NCBI GenBank assembly: GCA_017526585.1
Contig: JAFXRC010000019.1
Coordinates: 1 to 64,000 of the forward strand
Origin: Fibrobacter sp.
GTDB taxonomy: Bacteria; Fibrobacterota; Fibrobacteria; Fibrobacterales; Fibrobacteraceae
Length of the DNA: 64,000 nucleotides
Direction: 5' to 3'
Made by a program: the position numbers and the translations under genes. The notes beneath the pieces are model-generated. The model worked only from the letters and a program-made list of their open reading frames with translations. It ran no database searches and was not told the DNA's origin. Below are positions 60,541-64,000 of the stretch, one piece after another (within the stretch, counting starts at the first letter, position 1; each line of letters begins with the position of its first letter).

Positions 60541-61719
60541 CTACTCCAGCGTGGCGTGGGCGGCGATGGTGTAAATCGCGGTCACGTCCTTCGCCTTGAG
60601 CGGCACGAAGCCCCAGCCGTCGCCCGGATTCAGTTTTTCCACCATCTTCGGGATATCCTCTTCCTTCGCGCCGAGTTCTGCAAAGTTAATCGGCATACCG
60701 ATGGAATGCAAGAAGCGGCGGAATGCCTTGATGCCTTCGAGGGCGGTGGCCTTCGGGTTCTCGAAATTCATCTCGCAGCCGAATACGCGCGTCGCCATCT
60801 GAGCAAAGCGCATCACGTTGTGGTCCACCACGTATTCCATCCAGGCGGGCATGATGACCGCAAGGCCCGCGCCATGGGCGCAGTCGTAAAGCGCAGAAAG
60901 TTCATGTTCGATGGCGTGGCTATTCCAGTCCTGACTGCGCCCGCAGCCCACAACACCGTTGTGGGCTACCGTCCCCGCCCACATGATGTTTGCACGCACC
61001 TGGTAGTTGGCGGGGTCGGCAATGGCGCGCGGGCCCTCCTTCACCATCGTTAAAAGCACTGCTTCGCACAGGCGGTCGGTGATTTCCACTTCGAGCGTAT
61101 TCGTGAAGTAGCGTTCAAAAACGTGAGCCATGATATCGGTAATGCCGCAAGCCGTCTGGTAAGCAGGCAACGTGCAAAGGAGCGCCGGATTCTGCACCGC
61201 GAACTTCGGGCGAATATGTTCGCTACTTGCACCGCGCTTGAGCATGCCGTCTTCCTTGGTAATCACGGAGTCGCCGCTACCTTCGGAACCGGCAGCCGCA
61301 ATCGTCTGCACCACGCCAATCGGGAGCGCACATGCAGCAGAAGCCTTTCCTTCGTAAAAGTCCCAGAAATCGCCCTTGTAAGGAACACCCATGGCAATGG
61401 CCTTGGAGCTATCGATCGTAGAGCCACCGCCCACCGCCAAAATAAAATCGATGCCATTTTCACGGACAATTTCGATGCCCTTGTACACGAGCGAATCGTG
61501 CGGATTCGGCTTCACACCGCCGAGTTCCACATGGGCAATTCCAGCAGCATCAAGCGATGCCTTCACGCGGTCAATCAAGCCCGAACGCACCGCAGAGCCC
61601 CCACCGTAATGAATCAGCACCTTGGTGCCGCCATACTTTTTAACGAGTCCACCGCATTCATTTTCGCGGTTCATGCCAAATACGAATTCTGTGGGGCTGT
61701 AAAAGTTGAAATTATCCAT
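60541..61719 (-). CDS. Iron-containing alcohol dehydrogenase
   Basis: A 392-residue group III iron-dependent alcohol dehydrogenase, of the NADPH-dependent butanol dehydrogenase/YqhD type. GGGSTIDSSKAIAMG at about 96-110 binds the cofactor. The metal site is carried by AYQTACGITDIMAHVFERYF (Asp and His), HAIEHELSALYDCAHGAGLA and further histidines. It would reduce aldehydes to alcohols during fermentation. Operon partner of the epimerase-like gene. Confidence 0.94.
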   Translation of the reverse strand: MDNFNFYSPTEFVFGMNRENECGGLVKKYGGTKVLIHYGGGSAVRSGLIDRVKASLDAAGIAHVELGGVKPNPHDSLVYKGIEIVRENGIDFILAVGGGSTIDSSKAIAMGVPYKGDFWDFYEGKASAACALPIGVVQTIAAAGSEGSGDSVITKEDGMLKRGASSEHIRPKFAVQNPALLCTLPAYQTACGITDIMAHVFERYFTNTLEVEITDRLCEAVLLTMVKEGPRAIADPANYQVRANIMWAGTVAHNGVVGCGRSQDWNSHAIEHELSALYDCAHGAGLAVIMPAWMEYVVDHNVMRFAQMATRVFGCEMNFENPKATALEGIKAFRRFLHSIGMPINFAELGAKEEDIPKMVEKLNPGDGWGFVPLKAKDVTAIYTIAAHATLE

Positions 61720-61740
61720 GTTTTATCCTCTTATTTTTCT

Positions 61741-61780
61741 ATAAAAATAAAAGAAAATCCCGCCCGAAAGCAGGATTTTC
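61741..61780 (-). terminator. Terminator upstream of the alcohol dehydrogenase gene (for argJ)
   Basis: On the minus strand AAAATCCTGC, loop, GCGGGATTTT (one mismatch), then a T-rich run. It ends transcripts coming from argJ. Confidence 0.8.
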
Positions 61781-61813
61781 ACAAGAATTCCGTTCACAAA
61801 AGGAACCAAACAC

Positions 61814-61938
61814 GCCGAGCGGTCTACCGTGAGAGCCGAACGGTCTCCGTGAGCAACAAACGCCTAGTATTAACTAGGCGTGGTTGCGAGAGCGAGGCGA
61901 TATCACATTCTTGTTTATGCGATAGAGCCGAGCGGTCT
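61814..61938. repeat. GCCGAGCGGTCT repeats with a perfect hairpin
   Basis: GCCGAGCGGTCT occurs at 61814-61825 and 61927-61938, and GCCGAACGGTCT at 61835-61846. Between them CGCCTAGT, loop ATTA, ACTAGGCG forms a perfect hairpin at 61861-61880 followed by TGGTTGC, like the hairpin plus TGGTTGC at 5452-5480. No gene is seen in 61720-61940. It may be a dispersed intergenic repeat. Confidence 0.55.
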
Positions 61939-61940
61939 TA

Positions 61941-63158
61941 TTAGGTTGTATACTCGGCGTTGATCTTAACGTAGTCGTAACTCAAGTCGCAAGTGAAAGC
62001 GCTTGCGCTAGCATGACCGATGTTAAGAACGAGCGTTACTTTGTATTCACGCTGGCGGACTACCGCACGCAGAGCCTTGGTCTGTTCTTCGTCGAGCTGC
62101 ACCGGGCGGCCATTGGAAAGCACCTGCACGTCGCCAAAGAAAAGGTCCGTCTGTTCGGCGACCATGTTACAACCGCTGCTGCCTGCACTGCTCAAAATGC
62201 GGCCCCAGTTCGGGTCTTCACCGAACATAGCGCACTTGGCCAAGTTAGACGTGCCAATAAAGCGGGCCATGCGCAAAGCCTCTTCGTGGCTTTCGGCCTT
62301 TTCGATGCAAAGTTCAATCAGCTTGGTTGCACCTTCACCGTCGCGAACGATGTCCTTCGCAAGTTCCTTCATCACAAGCATGAGAGCCGCACGGAATTCA
62401 CCCTGTTCAGTGAGGGTCAGGTCTTCGTACTTGAGACCACTCATGCCGTTAGCCAGGAGAATGCAGGTGTCGTTCGTGCTGGTGTCGCCATCGACCGTAA
62501 TCGCATTGAAGGAGTCGGCGATATCGGCGCGGAATTCAGCAAAGAAGTCTATCGGCAAGGCAAGGTCTGTCGTAATAAAGGCAAGCATCGTCGCCATATT
62601 CGGGTGAATCATGCCCGAACCCTTGCAGGCGCCACCAATCGTCACCACACCCTTTTCGGTCTGGATTTCAACGGCATGGCTCTTGAGCGCAAGGTCCGTC
62701 GTGAGGATAGCGCGACCAAATTCTTCGGAAGCATCGGCATGGAGCTTTTCCACCAGCTTCGGAATACCAGCTTCAATCTTGTCCATCGGCATCAGGTGGC
62801 CGATTACACCGGTGCTGCAAACGAGCACGCTCTTCGGAGTGAGCTTCAAGGCTTCTTCGGTAAGAGTGGCCATGCGTTCTGCATCGCGGAGACCCTGTTC
62901 GCCGGTACAGGCATTTGCGTTACCGCTGTTCACTACAACAGCAGAGGCAAAGTGGGCATGTTCAAGAGCGGCTTTGTCATAAAGCACCGGAGCAGCCTTC
63001 ACCTTGTTCGTTGTAAACACGGCAAAGCAGCGTGCGGCCTTTTCGCTCTTCAAAAGAGCCATGTCAGCGTTACCGCTGGCCTTGATACCTGCGCAAATTC
63101 CAGACGCGGTGAACCCTTTCGGGGAGCAGACGCCGCCTTTTTCCAATACAGTGTACAT
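61941..63158 (-). CDS. argJ: Bifunctional ornithine acetyltransferase/N-acetylglutamate synthase
   Basis: A 405-residue ArgJ, which moves the acetyl group between acetylornithine and glutamate in arginine synthesis. GACKGSGMIHPNMATMLAF at about 176-194 is the self-cleavage site that makes the alpha and beta chains, with the catalytic Thr. VNSGNANACTG, STGVIGHLMP, TVDGDTSTNDT and DPNWGRILSS are all family blocks. The start MYTVLEKGGVCSPKGF fits. A TATAAT box lies at 63188-63193 on the minus strand. It is divergent from greA. Confidence 0.96.
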   Translation of the reverse strand: MYTVLEKGGVCSPKGFTASGICAGIKASGNADMALLKSEKAARCFAVFTTNKVKAAPVLYDKAALEHAHFASAVVVNSGNANACTGEQGLRDAERMATLTEEALKLTPKSVLVCSTGVIGHLMPMDKIEAGIPKLVEKLHADASEEFGRAILTTDLALKSHAVEIQTEKGVVTIGGACKGSGMIHPNMATMLAFITTDLALPIDFFAEFRADIADSFNAITVDGDTSTNDTCILLANGMSGLKYEDLTLTEQGEFRAALMLVMKELAKDIVRDGEGATKLIELCIEKAESHEEALRMARFIGTSNLAKCAMFGEDPNWGRILSSAGSSGCNMVAEQTDLFFGDVQVLSNGRPVQLDEEQTKALRAVVRQREYKVTLVLNIGHASASAFTCDLSYDYVKINAEYTT

Positions 63159-63258
63159 AGAATCTCCTATTGTTTTCTACGTCCTAAATTATAGCAAAAA
63201 AGCGACAATGTTGAGCACCTACTGTTCCTGCCCCGCAAAAAAATTCTAATTTAAGGAT

Positions 63259-63723
63259 ATGGCAAAAACACCCTGTACTAAAGAAACTTACGACAAAATG
63301 GTTGAACGTTACACCTTCCTCAAAAAGGTTGAACGTCCCCGCGTTGTCGACGAAATGGAAGAAGCCCGCAAGCAAGGCGACCTGAGCGAAAATGCTGAAT
63401 ACCATGCCGCCAAGGAAATGCTGGCTCATATCGATCTGGAAATTCCCAAGCTGGAAGACCAGATTTCGAACGCAATTATCGTGGAATTTGACGCAAACTC
63501 TGACACCATCCGCTTTGGCGCCACCGTCACCGCCAAAAACCTCGCTACCAAGAGGGAAGTGGTTTACCAGTTGGTGAGCCCCGAAGGCGTCGATCCGATG
63601 AATGGCAAAATCAGTTTCAAGAGCCCCATGGGTTCCGCTTTCATGGGGAAAAAGAAGGGCGATATCGTCGAAGTTGTGACCCCAAAGGGCAAGAACCGCT
63701 TCGAAATCGTTGACTTCAAGTAA
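63259..63723 (+). CDS. greA: Transcription elongation factor GreA
   Basis: A 154-residue GreA, which enters the RNA polymerase secondary channel and stimulates cleavage of backtracked RNA. The N-terminal coiled coil holds EEARKQGDLSENAEYHAAKE at about 36-55, including the acidic DLSENAEY tip. The C-terminal FKBP-like domain has SPMGSAFMGKKKGDIVEV. AAGGAT precedes the ATG. Confidence 0.97.
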   Translation: MAKTPCTKETYDKMVERYTFLKKVERPRVVDEMEEARKQGDLSENAEYHAAKEMLAHIDLEIPKLEDQISNAIIVEFDANSDTIRFGATVTAKNLATKREVVYQLVSPEGVDPMNGKISFKSPMGSAFMGKKKGDIVEVVTPKGKNRFEIVDFK

Positions 63724-63726
63724 GCT

Positions 63727-64000
63727 ATGATTGTAGCCCTCATCGGCAACGATAAATTCTCTAAGGATAATCGCATCCAGAAATTCCTGGACGAATCCCT
63801 TGGAGAAAACCAGAACGATCCGCTGTCCAAGCAGATTGTCTACGGAACAGACCCGAACGTCTCTTCTGTCGCGGCAATCATCATGGAAAGCTGCGGCTCG
63901 GTTTCGATGTTTGCACCGGAACAGGCCGTAGTCGTTCATAACGCCGAAGCAATGAAGGCTGACGACACCAAAGCTCTTGCACGGTGGCTGAAAGATGCAC
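63727..64000 (+). CDS. holA: DNA polymerase III delta subunit, N-terminal part (partial)
   Basis: The first 91 codons of a gene cut by the right edge. It starts 3 bp after greA, probably in the same transcript. MIVALIGNDKFSKDNRIQKF, QIVYGTDPNVSSVAAIIMES and VVVHNAEAMKADDTKALARW match the N-terminal domain of HolA, the clamp-loader subunit (first strand, then the sensor-like FxxxxxVVVxNAExxK block). The ATPase-like fold lacks a Walker motif, as normal for HolA. Assignment rests on the N-terminus only. Confidence 0.72.
   Translation, partial: MIVALIGNDKFSKDNRIQKFLDESLGENQNDPLSKQIVYGTDPNVSSVAAIIMESCGSVSMFAPEQAVVVHNAEAMKADDTKALARWLKDA

Overview
The window looks like a chromosomal segment of a Fibrobacter (phylum Fibrobacterota). 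The main evidence is several lipoproteins that carry the Fibrobacter succinogenes major paralogous (FISUMP) domain, a TIGR02147-family protein, serine-rich linkers in secreted proteins and -10 boxes of the form TATATT or TATAAT. A full Tol-Pal operon and LptD show a diderm cell envelope. I found no rRNA, tRNA or CRISPR array.

Layout. 1-9.6 kb is a cluster of FISUMP lipoproteins with a two-gene AbiEii-type toxin-antitoxin module and a TIGR02147 protein translationally coupled to a FISUMP lipoprotein. Three 27-bp palindromes sit 114-122 bp upstream of three of the lipoprotein genes. A decayed scpB tail follows. 9.7-16.1 kb holds proB, rapA, an RDD membrane protein and murA. 16.1-28.2 kb is a long minus-strand envelope block, in transcription order PDZ protein, lptD, maf, a rodZ-like gene, hisB, tolQ, tolR, tolA/tonB, tolB, pal, cpoB-like and a repeat-bearing lipoprotein.

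28.2-39.7 kb is an accessory island: a double AAA+ ATPase, two paralogous proteins of unknown family with a McrB-N-terminus-like segment, a short caspase-like (clan CD) protein, a DUF285 remnant, a phage-type AAA ATPase, two small unknown genes, a GmrSD-like nuclease and an ADP-ribosylglycohydrolase. Five transcription units share one promoter design (TTKACA, 17 bp, TATATT). Four of these have a GTCA-N5-TGAC site placed either 0-1 or 11 bp upstream of the -35 box, about one helical turn apart. Three genes also share a long AT-rich leader of about 150 nt with the same T7-C-A7 hairpin near the start codon. This shared control suggests one co-regulated system, probably an anti-phage or conflict system, and is the best candidate here for something undescribed.

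39.7-64 kb is mostly housekeeping: a secreted unknown protein, a HAD phosphatase, dgt, a fused ResB-CcsA, a metallophosphoesterase, a THUMP-type methyltransferase, ung, a DUF4321 protein, gatA, a triple-FISUMP lipoprotein, guaB, a large GLUG/InlB-type surface protein, a UvrA paralogue, a dehydrogenase pair, argJ, greA and the start of holA. REP-like palindromes starting GTCAT occur between genes and also in frame inside two coding sequences.
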